Origin: Cardinalis cardinalis
Taxonomy: Eukaryota > Chordata > Aves > Passeriformes > Cardinalidae
Assembly: GCA_014549065.1 (NCBI GenBank)
Contig: JACDOX010000038.1
Span: forward strand, 2,797,719-2,861,718
Length of the DNA stretch: 64,000 nt
Direction of reading: 5' to 3'
Positions 49,915 to 61,745 of this stretch are shown here, one piece after another (position 1 is the first letter of the stretch; each line of letters begins with the position of its first letter). The translations under genes and the position numbers were made by a program. The notes beneath the pieces were generated by a model that was not told where the DNA came from, made no database searches, and was given only the letters and a program-made list of their open reading frames with translations.

Positions 49915-51075
49915 AAATTGCTTGGCACAATCACGATCAGCAGTGACCCGAGGAAGCATCGGATGCCAGTGGATGTTGAAGCCAGTCAGCACAGCTGTGT
50001 GCAGANCCACTGCACCGCCATGTGTCGCAGGATGGCCAGGCTTCCACGCGTTCTTCTCTGTCATGTGTGTGGGGGCAGTGGTTGGCTGTTCAAATGGTTT
50101 TCTGCCTCCATCATGACAGCACCACCACTGGGAGAATGCTTTGATTTCCCAGAGAAATGTGGCCGCCTTGTTGCTTTATGTGTCATCTTTTCCAGCTGCT
50201 CCTGGCTTCTGAGCAACTACCAGGCTTCGAAGCCTGAATTACTGATGCAGATCAAAAAACCCCACAACCCCAACATTGTGCTCTTTGAACTGAAAACTCC
50301 TCCGTGACTAGGAACGAGGGCTGGCCACGGCAGTGACCTCTCCTGCTGGCTGAGAGGGTGGTTAGGGTTTGCAGTATGCAGCCCCGTGAGCCACTTGTCT
50401 GCGTACATCAAAANGCTGACTGAAGCCACCCACAATGCTGGACTACAAGGGGCAAGAGTGTGCTGTTAATAATCATTTTATAGTCCTGGGTCTAAGATGT
50501 GATTTATTTATGAGGGAAAGCTGAATGAAAAATGCAGTCCTTCAGGTGGGAGCTCTCTGAAGAAAAGAGGCTGACATCCCGACCCTGGCCACTGACAGGA
50601 TATTTACATCAGTGGAGCTCCAGAATTGATGGACCAGACCCTGATCTCTGCACAAAGAGCTTGCTGGGGCTTGGCAGTGTGACAGCACCTGGCTGTGGCT
50701 GCAGGTGATACAGAGAAAATGGACCCAGACTCTTCTGAGCGTTTTTGGACAGCTAAAGANAAGAGGAAGGGGTTGCGAGTTGCAGGAGGGAATTACAGTG
50801 CAACAAAAGGAATAAAAATCACTATGAGGGTGGGTAAGCACTGTTACATCAGCCCAGAGAAGTGGTGGAANATCCATTCCTAGAGACTGACAATTTCCCT
50901 GGACAGATTCTGCGATGCTGCGGTCCTGAAAGAGACCCTGCAACGCAAGCAAAGAGACCACCCCGCAGAACCCTNCCCAAAGCTGACAGCCAATACAGAG
51001 AGCTGGATAAGCAAATGTCACACAGGCAGAACTTGAGCCCGCTATCCGTCCCCCGTCCTGGCAGGACTGCTCCGT

Positions 51076-51205
51076 GCAGGGTCGGGCCGTGTGTCCTGCG
51101 CTGTCCCCGGGGCCTGGCAGGGTCGGGCCGTGTGTCCCGCGCTGTCCCCGGGGCCTGGCAGGGTCGGGCCGTGTGTCCCGCGCTGTCCCCGGGCCTGGCA
51201 GGGTC
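51076..51205 (+). repeat. 41-bp GC-rich minisatellite, about 3 copies
   Basis: Units begin at 51076, 51117 and 51158, each 41 bp and nearly identical (GCAGGGTCGGGCCGTGTGTC then a GCGCTGTCCCCGGGGCCTG end). The third is 40 bp, having lost one G, and a partial fourth follows. The block is GC-rich within an AT-richer flank. Confidence 0.9.
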
Positions 51206-54200
51206 GCCCCCGACCGGGCTCCATTCCTAAGGGTGAAGCGCCACCGTGTGGTCAGTGCCCGGAACTGCTGCTGCAGGAGGGGCCTGGATTCAGGGTTTGC
51301 GAAGCTGGGATANTTCTCCTGTTTTACTGCAAAAGGGGAAAAAGAGGTTTTCCACACACACAGGAAAACACCTGCATAACGGGAATCATTTGCCTGCGCC
51401 CAACAGGGTTGCTCAGAGCCTTGTGCATTGGCTGGGTATCAGACTGGCTAAAAGAAGTTGCAGGACCTCATTTCTCCTGCTGCCCACTTCTGCTACTAGA
51501 GCTGCAAGGGAGATGAGCAAGCAGTGAATGTTTCCTTTGCTGGCAGCTCCTACCATTCAAAAGAAAGACAATAAGCCCGAGGTGAAAAACTGCACCTGCT
51601 GACACTGACAAGGCCAAAGCCTGTAGGTCTGATGAGCCTTGTTTTGTGCTGCTCCAGTGAAGTGTACACATTGTGCATGTCCTTCAGTACATCCCTGAAG
51701 CATCAGCCTTTGTACACGTGTGCTGGCTGACCCTGCCTTTTGTGCACAGCTGCCCCAAAGTGTCCAANATCGATTGGATTCTCTCTGTGTGAGATGAAGT
51801 ATGAATCTGCGTGTGCCCTAAAGCCATGTCTGTCTCAATAGTAGAAATCCATCGCCTGATCGCCTGCTCCCAAGGGGAGAAGTAATTAATTGCTGATGAA
51901 AATCCAAAAAGGTAAGGTTAGCCAGCATTTAAAAAATCCCAGGAAGCTGTTCCTTTTCAAGAACAGGTCTGATTAATTGTATCAAAAATTTGAAGTGCAG
52001 CTTTCTCTTGAAAATTGGGCTCACTGCTTACAGTCTACCAATACGGCTTTTATCAAGAGGATTTAGTTTGCACATACAGAGATTTTTCTATCCACAAGTA
52101 CACAACCCATGAAAAGTTTGACTCTGAGAGTCAAAACTCCCTTCTGCTTGTCTTTCATCACGTGTAATAAGGAGTCTGCTAGCAGATCACACGTTGCATG
52201 ACTGGTTAGCTTTTTGGCACTCAGATGTATTTCTGTGTACTGGGGCTGTGCTGAATCTCATGTTTCTGGCTGCTNTTCTGCTACTGTTTTCAGTGTCAAC
52301 ATGACTAACTCTGCACTAACATCCTCCTTGATTGCTGTCCCTTGAGCCATGTTGTCTGTTTTGGGGGGAACTTTCAGTGAGTAAGTGCGGGCATTGTATT
52401 CCCTGCCCATCACTGCACAGCCTGCTTGCCCTATCCCTACCCCACTTCTGTTGAGTGCTGCCAGCATTTGCAGCAGCCTCTATAGGGGCAGGTGGGACTG
52501 TTGGGGTACAATAGGGGACTGCTTTCCCTGGGTGTTTTCATTGTCCTTGCTCTGAAATTTCCTGCATTTAGGATTCTCCAAGGTTTATCCAGAGGGAAGT
52601 TGGGGGAAATGGACAATGCTCTGTGGCAGATGCATTGTATTTCCACGTGCACCAAACATATTTCAGTGCCCCTGGACTTTGTCCCAACAGATTTCTTCTC
52701 CCAGACAAGGAGACAGGTCTCAGGGGCATCTGGTGCAGCAGTTACTTCTATGAAAGCATTACTCACAAAATCAGTACTTGCAACCTGAAAAACCTTAAAG
52801 GGAACCTAAAGCCTAATGGGTTTTCTGAGACCCTGCAGGTGGAAAGCGTGAGCTCTGGCTTGGCTGATCAGTTTTTATTTGCAAGGCAACTTTTAGCCTT
52901 TCCAATCCAGGGGCATGACTACACTCTATTGCACGTTCCAGAGGCACAACTGGTCTGGCAAGGTGCTATCNAAGCTTGTGGTCCTTGGATGAGCCCTTGG
53001 GACGTTGAGCTCCACAGCAGAATAGTGACAGGGCATATGGGGGACCACATCTCATGAGTAGTGGCAGAGTGAGGGGTGGGAAACAGGCAGAGACTTGCCC
53101 TCATTATGCACGGGTCTAACATGGCCAATTACCCCATNCTCTCCTCACCTCTGCTATGTGAAAGACTGTTGTTGAGAGTGGTCATAACTCATGGTGAACA
53201 CCCTGCCTCCCCCTTACTCCTTTCACACCCACTGCTCTCCATTTTCCTTCCAGAAAAAAATGTGTCTTTGATGAAATGAAATGGCTCAGTCAAAGAACCC
53301 CTCAAATGGTTGGGGACCCCTGCAGTTGGCCACCCTTGCCCACTTCCCAGCTCTATTTCTGGCCGAGTTTGGAGTTTAAGTGGGCTGACCTTGTGCCCTG
53401 ACTGCCCTGGGGGTCAGTGATGAAAGCGGATGGAGGCTTCACAGTCAGGTCTCTTGTGTGTGACTCTTTTGTTCCCAGGACAAGGGTGTGCAGTGCCGGG
53501 GACAGTGCTTAATTGTTTGGGGGCACTGCTTTACCCATCATGCCCTTCCCCGGGTGGCCCCAGCCCTTCTTGCTCATGCGTGGGAGGGAAACAGCTTCCC
53601 CACTCAGGGTAAGGAGGAGGAAGCAGAGCCTGGATTGCTTGGGATCATTTCTGGCTGTTTGTCAATCTGTGCCATAAATTTTGCAGNGTGCCAGAAAGCA
53701 GAAAGAGAAATAAAGTTTTAAAAAAAGGACTTCCTGGCATTTTGTGGCTCCTGTCTGTCCCTGGGTGTATTCTCCATTGTCCTTCTGTGCAGACAAGAGC
53801 AACATCACCTTGTTCCAGCCAGCTNCTGTGTCCATCCACTGTACTCCATGGGATTCACCCTGTCACTGAGACCTCCCTCTGCCCTTCTACAGGTACTTAA
53901 TGAGGAAAGTCCTGTGTCAGGCCCGGGGCATTTGGCTTAGTCCAAGTGGAGGCAATGGGCTCACACCAGGGAGGACAGAAACTTTGTGTTGATCTTGTGG
54001 GTGTGCAAGCCTAGGGCTGGATTTATTGAGACTTCTGGAAAGTTGGGGTTTTTTTGCAAGATCTGAGCTGGACACCACACCTGGCACTGCCCTGAAGACA
54101 TGCAGAGTTTTCTGTAGGTGNGCTTGGGCAGGGGAAGGATGCTGGACAACTTGTGGGTGTGATGATAAAGAATTGAAGGGTTACAAAGCCTTGCCTGGTG

Positions 54201-55159
54201 GGTGGAGGTGGGTCAGCAGAGCTCAGCACAATCATGTAGGAAGCCTTGTACCACTCAATACCTCTTTGGCTGCCCCGTCAGCATCTTTCTTTTCACAACC
54301 AGTCCTTCCTCTGTGCTTCACATCTTCATTAGAGCTGGAGACTGGGGCAGGAGCCTCCACAGCAGGCCCTCCCCTCTGCCATTTCGGGGAGTGACTGTGC
54401 AGAGGAAATGGATAAAAGGAGCTCAGGGTCAGGGTTTAATTACCCCATTGCGTGCAGAGACGAGTGATGGACAGAGACTGTCAGTGGGTCACTGATTAGC
54501 TGCCACAGAGCAGACAGAGGAGGGGGGAATGTGATGAGCCCTTGGGACAGGCCAGTGCTGGGGNGAGCTGTGAGACATGGAGATGGCGGCTTGTTGTGAA
54601 AGACACTTTTTCTTTTAGTTCTTTCCCTGCTCTTTCATCCCACTATTCGTCCCAGCTCCATCAGGAGTCCTGTGGGCTAAAAAGTCTCCTGCTGTGCCGT
54701 GGCTGCTTTGCTGATTAGGGACAAGTTGCTGCTGGGGTGGCAGGTCCCCTGGGGGGATGGAGAAGAAAGGATGTCTCNTGCCAGCTGTGGCAATCTCTTG
54801 TCTCCCTGTGGCAAGGTGGCAAGGAAGGATGGAGGGAGCGGAGAAGGGAAGGACTAATGAAAGCACATGAGGGAAGGAAAGGAAGAAGGCTGAATGAAAT
54901 GGCTGCTGGCAGGTGAGGTGTAATACACAGATAGTGCTCCTCTGTGCAGGAGTGAAGTTTTCCTTCAGTGAGATCANCCTGCAAACCAGGCTGCCTCCTT
55001 TGGACATGGCTGAATGCCTGAGGTAATAAATCTGTCTGGCATCTGTTGGGCCTGGGACTGAGAGAGGCCAGTTTTATTCTCTTGGCAGATTAGGTGACCT
55101 GATTCTGTGTAGCAATATGCAGAAGAAGCAAGTTTCAGCAAGTCTTAATTCTTCTGCTC

Positions 55160-55585
55160 CTAATCCCATAGGTAGTTCTGCCTCCTTTCCTTCTCATCCT
55201 CATATCAAGCCCTTGTTCCTTATCCCACCATACTGTCTCTGAGCCCAGCCTCCCTTTTCCCACATTTAGACAACTCAAGTCAACTCATATCCCTGAACCT
55301 GCCCTCAAGTCCTGCCATACAGTGTCACACCTCACACACAATCTTCTTCCACCAGTCCTGCTACCCTTGGTCTCAAGACTCTTCTTTCTTCTCCTTTTCT
55401 CTACAATCCCTATCACACATTCTCTTTTGGAGTCTGACCTTCAGTTTCTACTTCCACACACAGCTGTCCCCCAAGGTCCTGCCTCCCATGTTCACTCTCC
55501 CTATCACTCCTACCCTTTCCTCTCCCATTCTTGCTTTTCCTCACTCATCCTTTATCCCTCTTTCCTGTCCCATTCACCCTGATCT
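55160..55585 (+). repeat. Long pyrimidine-rich (C+T) tract
   Basis: More than 400 bp where the plus strand is dominated by C and T in irregular order (CCTTTCCTCTCCCATTCTTG-like words), with few G. It is not a simple tandem repeat. Such asymmetric tracts can form triplex/H-DNA. Confidence 0.6.
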
Positions 55586-57749
55586 CCCAGGGCTGTTTGC
55601 ATGAATCGTTTCTGGAATCATGAGATCACTGTTTTTTTCTGTCCCTGTCAGTGGGAACATCACATTAAGGAGCGTGGATAAGTGACCGGGGGCCATTGGG
55701 GTGACTCTGGCACCCCCTCTCCCCACTGTCCCTACCCCCCTCTTCTTCTGTATCAAAGGAAGCTTTGTTGTCCAAAAGCAGAAAGAGAAAAGCAGATAAA
55801 AAGGCGGAACATGTGATCTCATTGGCTTTATTTAGACATCCAGCTATCCCTCCTCTCTTTTCTTGATTCATCCAAAATTATCTAAGTAAGAATCCATAAT
55901 CCATCCTTGGGCTTCTCATTTGTGAAAGAGATGGTGGTAGGTTTTTTTTCCAAAGGGACTCCAACAGCTGACCTCTTGGTCTCCACAAGGTGCAAAGATG
56001 ACCCTGATGGGGCTCTCTAAACAGTGTAATGCCTTTGATTAGAGACCTCGTATCAGGAGTATGGCGTCCCACCATGTAAAGGAGAATTGAAGCAGGGAGA
56101 AACAAAGTCTTTTCCTTAAACTTTCACCATTGTTTAGTGGACAATTCCAAGACTATCCAGTAATACATTGCTTCATCAGGGGCACTGCTTGGTGGGGAGG
56201 TTTAAATTTGCAGCATCAGATGCACAACGTTGGAATTAACGAGTTTCTGGATCTTCCAGGGTCTTGTTATTTTGACAAGGGCAAAATTCTTCATCTCAGG
56301 GTGCTTTGGTTGTCTTTAGTGATGGAGATGATCATTGTCCTGGCGAGCACCCTCTATGACAGAGCTCCTGTGGGAGCAGTGGAGCACAGCTGAGGTTGCA
56401 GGAAGAATCTCTGCATCTTTATTTGGATTCATTTAGATGCTATCAAGCCAGGAGGCAGGAAAAAGGATTGTTACATATTGGGTGAGTTTGAGGCTTTCCA
56501 GTGAAAGCTGCCCTGCATGCTGCTTTGAAACAGTATGGTTGACTAAGCAAAAATCCTTATTGTGGGCAGAGCCATATGAATAGAAAGAGTTGGTCAGTGC
56601 ATCGTTTTCATGATGTTTTAACCAGCTTGGTTAAAATCTACCAGACAAGAAGTCCTTCTAATATGGGAATATAATGGCCCTTTCATCTGTAGTCCATTCC
56701 CCTTCTCTACAGGAGTAAAAATTCTCTGCATAATGCCTAACATCCACAGCTTTGTATGTGTGTGTGCGGGATGTGGCTAAGGCTGAAATTTAATGATTGT
56801 TTCAAGGACCTTCCAAAATAGTCAAGGCACTAAATGGGAGAAGAGTGCAGAAAGCTTGGCAGAGGGACACAGGCAGCATATGCCATGTTCATGTAACACT
56901 GACTTGGACTGAGATTGACTCAGGACAAAGGGTGGTCAGAGCAGTGAAGAGAGTCAGTAGAGAAGAAGGTGAGCAGAAAGGCAGAAAGATTTGCATCAGA
57001 TGAGAATGAAGAATTTTATTTTGTTGCAGAACACAGTATCAGTGAAGTATATACCCAAATGCTATGAAAGGAAGGGAGGTGGGAATTCGGCTATGGAATT
57101 GTTTCTGTTGCAGAAAGGTCATTGTAGAAGTTGCAGTGACTTTGGCNTCATGTGATCTTTTACATATCTGTGTGCGTGTAAGGTGACTCAGTGAAACAGT
57201 ATGTGCAAGGAGACTATAACTGGAAGGATGCCTGTGGGAATGCCTGAAGTATAATTTCAATGGGGTGTGGGAAGACATGATGTTCATGGGGATTTGCCAC
57301 AACTTTTCTGTGGTGGGAGATCCTGCGCAAGAAGATTTACAGCAACAGTGCAGGGAAACTATGTGACGCTACAACCCATCCAACAGAGAGTGTCAGCTCC
57401 AGCTTATAACCAACTGAATTGGTAAATGTGGAACCAAGAAAGAGACTTTTTTTGTACCTCCCATGTGTTTTTTAATAAATGCCAAGTTCCCATAAAAATT
57501 TNGACCCACTGTAGCTGCCACTCGACTCCTGCCAGTTCTGGGTCCCTATCATTTGATTTTCCTGAAACAGGCACCATGAGTCAATTTGCAAGATATTTCC
57601 ATTAGCATGTTGGGCTGATTCAACTTATATCCTGCCCCATTGTGTCTGACTCATTCTTCCCCATCTCTAAGAGAAGCCCAGTGGAAGCAAGGGGCCTTTA
57701 CATAGATGCTCAAGGTCTCTGTCAGATAATAGGTGAAGAAATATTTGCC

Positions 57750-57872
57750 ATGACCAAGTGATGGTCATTTTTTGCCATTCCTTAGTCACTTGGCAGCCAA
57801 TGGAGGGAAGAGGCGAGAGCAGGGTGGGGGAGAGTAAATGAGACAGAGAGACAGAACAAAAGATTCTTTTGT
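57750..57872. promoter_or_regulatory. Candidate enhancer core with two inverted repeats, one SoxE-like
   Basis: At 57856-57872 ACAAAAGATTCTTTTGT is a perfect inverted repeat around a central T. It places two ACAAAA half-sites head to head, five bases apart, resembling dimeric SoxE (SOX8/9/10) sites. About 90 bp upstream, ATGACCA-N5-TGGTCAT (57750-57768) is a perfect 7-bp inverted repeat. A further CATTGTG Sox-like word lies about 100 bp before that, near 57640. Enhancer function is inference from motif form and the expected neighbourhood of SOX10. Confidence 0.3.
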
Positions 57873-60040
57873 GGTACAGAGAGAGAGAAAAGGGAAAGCA
57901 TCACCAAATGCCCAGAAGCCATGTTTGTAACAAGAGACCTATTCTCTCAGCTACTTGGAAAACAACTTGGAGTAAAAGGCCCTGGTTGAATTAACCCTTC
58001 ATGTAGGCGATTTACTGAATGTGAAGGAAAGAGGCATGGCCACGGGGAGATATGATCTGTGTGGAGAGATAGCAGTCTTGGCTCTTGGGCAATTTAAAAC
58101 AACAATCAGTTGTCTGGGAAGAGGTGCTAGGGATGTTGGGTGGTTTGACCATACTGAAGTTTTAAAATGTCAGATATCCTTTCTTCATTGGAACTTTGGT
58201 TTTGGAAGAGATCACCAGAGGAGTTTTTGCAGCATATGAGGTGATGACTTTTTGGTTGATGTTTTTCCTAGGGATACTATGGAGTAAGGAAAACACCCTA
58301 AAATATANGGCTTACTGCAGGATAATCTTGTCCCATCACAGCCTCTGTGAATTCAGGTTCTATTGCTGGCCTTCAAAAACTCTCTCCTCACACATTGAGT
58401 CTCTCTTGCTCATGTCTAGGTCCTCTCTTTGACTGAGAAGAACAATTTTACTGGAGTTAGGGGTTCTCTGTACAAACTAATTGAAAGTATGCCAAATCAT
58501 CAATTTCCAAAGAAACAACTATCTTTAATTCATTGTCATCATTCTCTCCCTTAGCCTCCTCCACATTATTTATAAGGAATTTTCCTCTTTAATTGAGTGG
58601 ATTTTTGGGTGAAAGAAGACTCTGGGCTGAAGGTACCAGAAAAAGCTTCACTCAGGGAAAAAGAATCTGCATCTATTTGAAGATAAACATGGAATATCAG
58701 CGTATGCTGTGTCAGTTTGACTGCAAGTTTGCTTCTGGGTGCTCTAAAGGAGNGAGATAGATCTCAAAGCAAGATTCTTTCCCTCATAAAAGTGCAGGAG
58801 GGACAGCACCCTGCCTCTGGAACCTCCTAACAGTGCCAGGCAAAGGGGTGCAAAGAGCAGTGGAAAGACATTTCTCCTCTCTGCTTCATCATCTCACCAG
58901 CTCAGGAGCCTGATAGTGCAGATGAGGAGGATGCAGNGGGTGCCTCTGGAGCCCCTGGTCAGGTGGGCTGCCAAGAGGATATGAGATGCAAACAGCCGTA
59001 CAATTGTGCTTTCATAAATAAGCCATCACATGGGACTCGTGCATGCCTGTTGGAGCAGCAGTTTGGAAACCAGGAAAATCATGTGGCAACAGAAGTCTGC
59101 AGGCTCCCAGCCCTCCCCCACTCCCTAACCTTCTTGCTCCCTTTCCTTCTCTCTCTCTCTCTGTCTTACTGAGATGGCAACCTCAAAAGCTGGAGTTAGA
59201 TTTTGCTCCCACTGACCTCACCCAGGGCTTTGGGGTAGATGTGTTGGCACTTGGTGTTGGCATTTAACCTACCTATGCTATTCAGACCACCTGTGCTGTG
59301 TGATGTCCCCTGCAAGCCCACCAGGGGAATTTGCAAATTCAGTCTCCTAAAGGGATTGAAGGACATTTACCCAGAGGGGATGTTAAATATGATTAAAGGC
59401 ATTGCTCAATGGGATTTTCACTGTTGCAGGAGAGTCTGGCAGAAATTGTCTTTTTCTTGGCAGTGNGGTTTTAATATCTGGTGGGCACTTACTGGAGTTA
59501 CTTGTAAGGTCAGAAGAGAGAGTTATGGAGTTTTTTAAACTAAAAAAACTTGAAGTTCTCCATTGCTGCCTCATACAACTAACTCATTCACAATGGCCCA
59601 GCAAAGCAGGAGTTTCAGAACATTGAGACATCAGCTGAGCTAAGAGCAGGTGGTGTTCTGTGAACAAAAAATGCTACTACATCGTCAATTAATGCAGGTC
59701 CTTGAGCCTTGGCTCCATTCACGGCCTCCTGTTGTAACTGAGGTCTTAGGTGCATATGCCAACCAACCTTGCTGAGTGCAAAGAACTCAGAGCCAGGAAG
59801 GAACTGAGGGATTTATTGGGCTGTGCCAGGTGAGGCNCAACCTGTCCCATTGTCCCAGCACTTGGGTGCTGTTGCTGATTACACTTTCTTCTACCATACA
59901 TTCCTCTAGCTATCATTTCCTCTAAGCTGCCTTTTCCTAGCTTAGAAGCTCAAGATCTGAATCCAGAGTTGATAAGACCTTTACCTTTTCTTGCATTATG
60001 CATTCTTCCCTGTGCACCTCTGCTGGCTACACTCTCAGCC

Positions 60041-60103
60041 TCCTCTCCTCTCCTCTCCTCTCCTCTCCTCTCCTCTCCTCTCCTCTCCTCTCCTCTCCTC
60101 TCC
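60041..60103 (+). repeat. (TCCTC)n pentanucleotide microsatellite
   Basis: Twelve and a half uninterrupted TCCTC units, ending at TCCGTTAGC. A pure array of this length is likely to vary in length between individuals. Confidence 0.95.
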
Positions 60104-60557
60104 GTTAGCTGCCTTAGGCTGTGTTGAATCTGGATCTGAAAATGGGACTGGTTTGGACTGAGTTAATATTTACAGCAGAAGGGAGTGGGCTTGAAGGAAA
60201 GAGTTTGCCTTGATACAGTGCTGCTGAACTGGTGTAATTTCTCTATGCCTGGTTTAAAAGCCCTGTTCCTCTTGTATCACAGCCTTCTTACCACTTGGCA
60301 AGCTGTTTGCTGGACCAGCTTTCCATGGACAGGAAAAAGATTATTCAGCAAGTGCTGAAATGAGATTCCCAAAAAGCTGACAAAAATCTTTAGTTCCTCA
60401 GTGTCCAGCTGCTCCAGGCTGTCTCCTTCTCCACAACCTGTGAGGGATTCATACCAGAACATCTGCATCTTCTTCCCAATTTGATCCACCAGGCCAAATC
60501 TATTAATTACTAGCCCTAAAAAGGAAAATCATCCAGTCTGAGAAATTCCCTAGCCAG

Positions 60558-60712
60558 GAATCATAGAATCATAGAATAGTGTGGTCAGGAAGAGACATTA
60601 AAGATCATCTAGTTCCACCTCCCCTGCCATGGGNAGGGATGCCACCCACTAGACCATGTTGCTCAAAGTCCACTTAAACTGACCATAAACAGTTCCAGGC
60701 ATGGGCAGGGAC
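60558..60712 (-). mobile_element. CR1 LINE 3' fragment
   Basis: Antisense CR1: starts with AATCATAGAATCATAGAATAG (terminal octamer repeats), then AGAGACATTAAAGATCATCT, AGTTCCACCTCCCCTGCCAT, CACTAGACCATGTTGCTCAA and GTTCCAGGCATGGGCAGGGA. An N at 60634 interrupts it. Confidence 0.9.
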
Positions 60713-60949
60713 GGCAAACAGTGTTTGAAGTGAGAAAACAGGACCTGAAAACCTCTCACAGGATTTATATTTTCACTAGGTTTCCTCAATAGACCAAAAT
60801 TTCATCCAGTCTAATATAGTGTGTGTAAGACGTTGGCACAGTGTTATCTATTAAGGGAGTAAAATATTTTAAAATAGAATTAAACTCCAAATAAAGGGAA
60901 ATTAAGACAATTTCCAAATAAATGATGTNGCAACATAAAAGATTCTACC

Positions 60950-61113
60950 TGGAGGATCTGGCAAATTAGTCTAGGTCACAGTGTTGCCAAATCCTTTCCC
61001 TCTGCACTTATTCTGTTTCTGCTTAAAAAAAAAAAAAATGGAGGATCTGGCAAATTAGTCTAGGTCACAGTGTTGCCAAATCCTTTCCCTCTGCACTTAT
61101 TCTGTTTCTGCTT
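60950..61113 (+). repeat. 75-bp direct duplication abutting a gap (probable assembly artefact)
   Basis: The 75 bases at 60950-61024 recur exactly at 61039-61113, separated by 14 A residues and ending at the first N of the next gap. Perfect identity right at a gap edge, with poly(A) on both sides of the gap, points to an unmerged overlap at an unresolved homopolymer. Confidence 0.85.
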
Positions 61114-61338
61114 NNNNNNNNNNNNNNNNNNNNNNNNNNNNNNNNNNNNNNNNNNNNNNNNNNNNNNNNNNNNNNNNNNNNNNNNNNNNNNNNNNNNNNN
61201 NNNNNNNNNNNNNNNNNNNNNNNNNNNNNNNNNNNNNNNNNNNNNNNNNNNNNNNNNNNNNNNNNNNNNNNNNNNNNNNNNNNNNNNNNNNNNNNNNNNN
61301 NNNNNNNNNNNNNNNNNNNNNNNNNNNNNNNNNNNNNN
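61114..61338. other. Assembly gap (225 N)
   Basis: A run of 225 N followed by A-rich sequence (a run of A, one G, a run of A). Together with the duplicated left flank, the true distance across the gap may be much smaller than 225 bp. Confidence 0.98.
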
Positions 61339-61725
61339 AAAAAAAAAAAGAAAAAAAAAAGGAAGAAACCAAGGCAGAAAGAAATGTGTAGTGATGGGTA
61401 GGAGATGTTGTGGTCCCAGGGAGAAGCAGAGCCCCATCTCCTTACACAGCTAGCAGGGAGTGGAGCAGGAGAGCGGAGGGTAGCACAGTGCTGTACAGCT
61501 GCAGGGCTGCTCACAACAGGGCAGAGCTCCCAGAGAATGTGCTCTTTGTTCCCTGCCTTTAAAGGGTAAGAGAAACACTTATGCATGGCAAATTAGCCCA
61601 AAAATGTATTTCTCTAAAACACCCGATTGTCTGGCCAGCTCTGCAGCTGCAGGGAAGTTCCAGGGAGAGAAGGGGGAGAAGGCGGGGAAGGAGGAGGGAG
61701 GCAGGGAAGGAGGATATTGATGGCT

Positions 61726-61745
61726 GGGGGCGGGGGGAGGGGGGG
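61726..61745 (+). repeat. G-rich run with quadruplex potential
   Basis: G runs of five, six and seven are separated by single bases, preceded by a purine-rich stretch from about 61663 (AGGGGGAGAAGGCGGGGAAG). G-quadruplex folding is possible. There is no gene context to assign a role. Confidence 0.5.

Noticed and set aside
59700..59860. Possible further CR1 or LTR piece near the GAACTGAGGGATTTATTGGG words
   Set aside because: No stretch long enough to match a repeat consensus from memory.
61065..61586. Open frames spanning the 225-N gap
   Set aside because: They exist only because N was read as coding.
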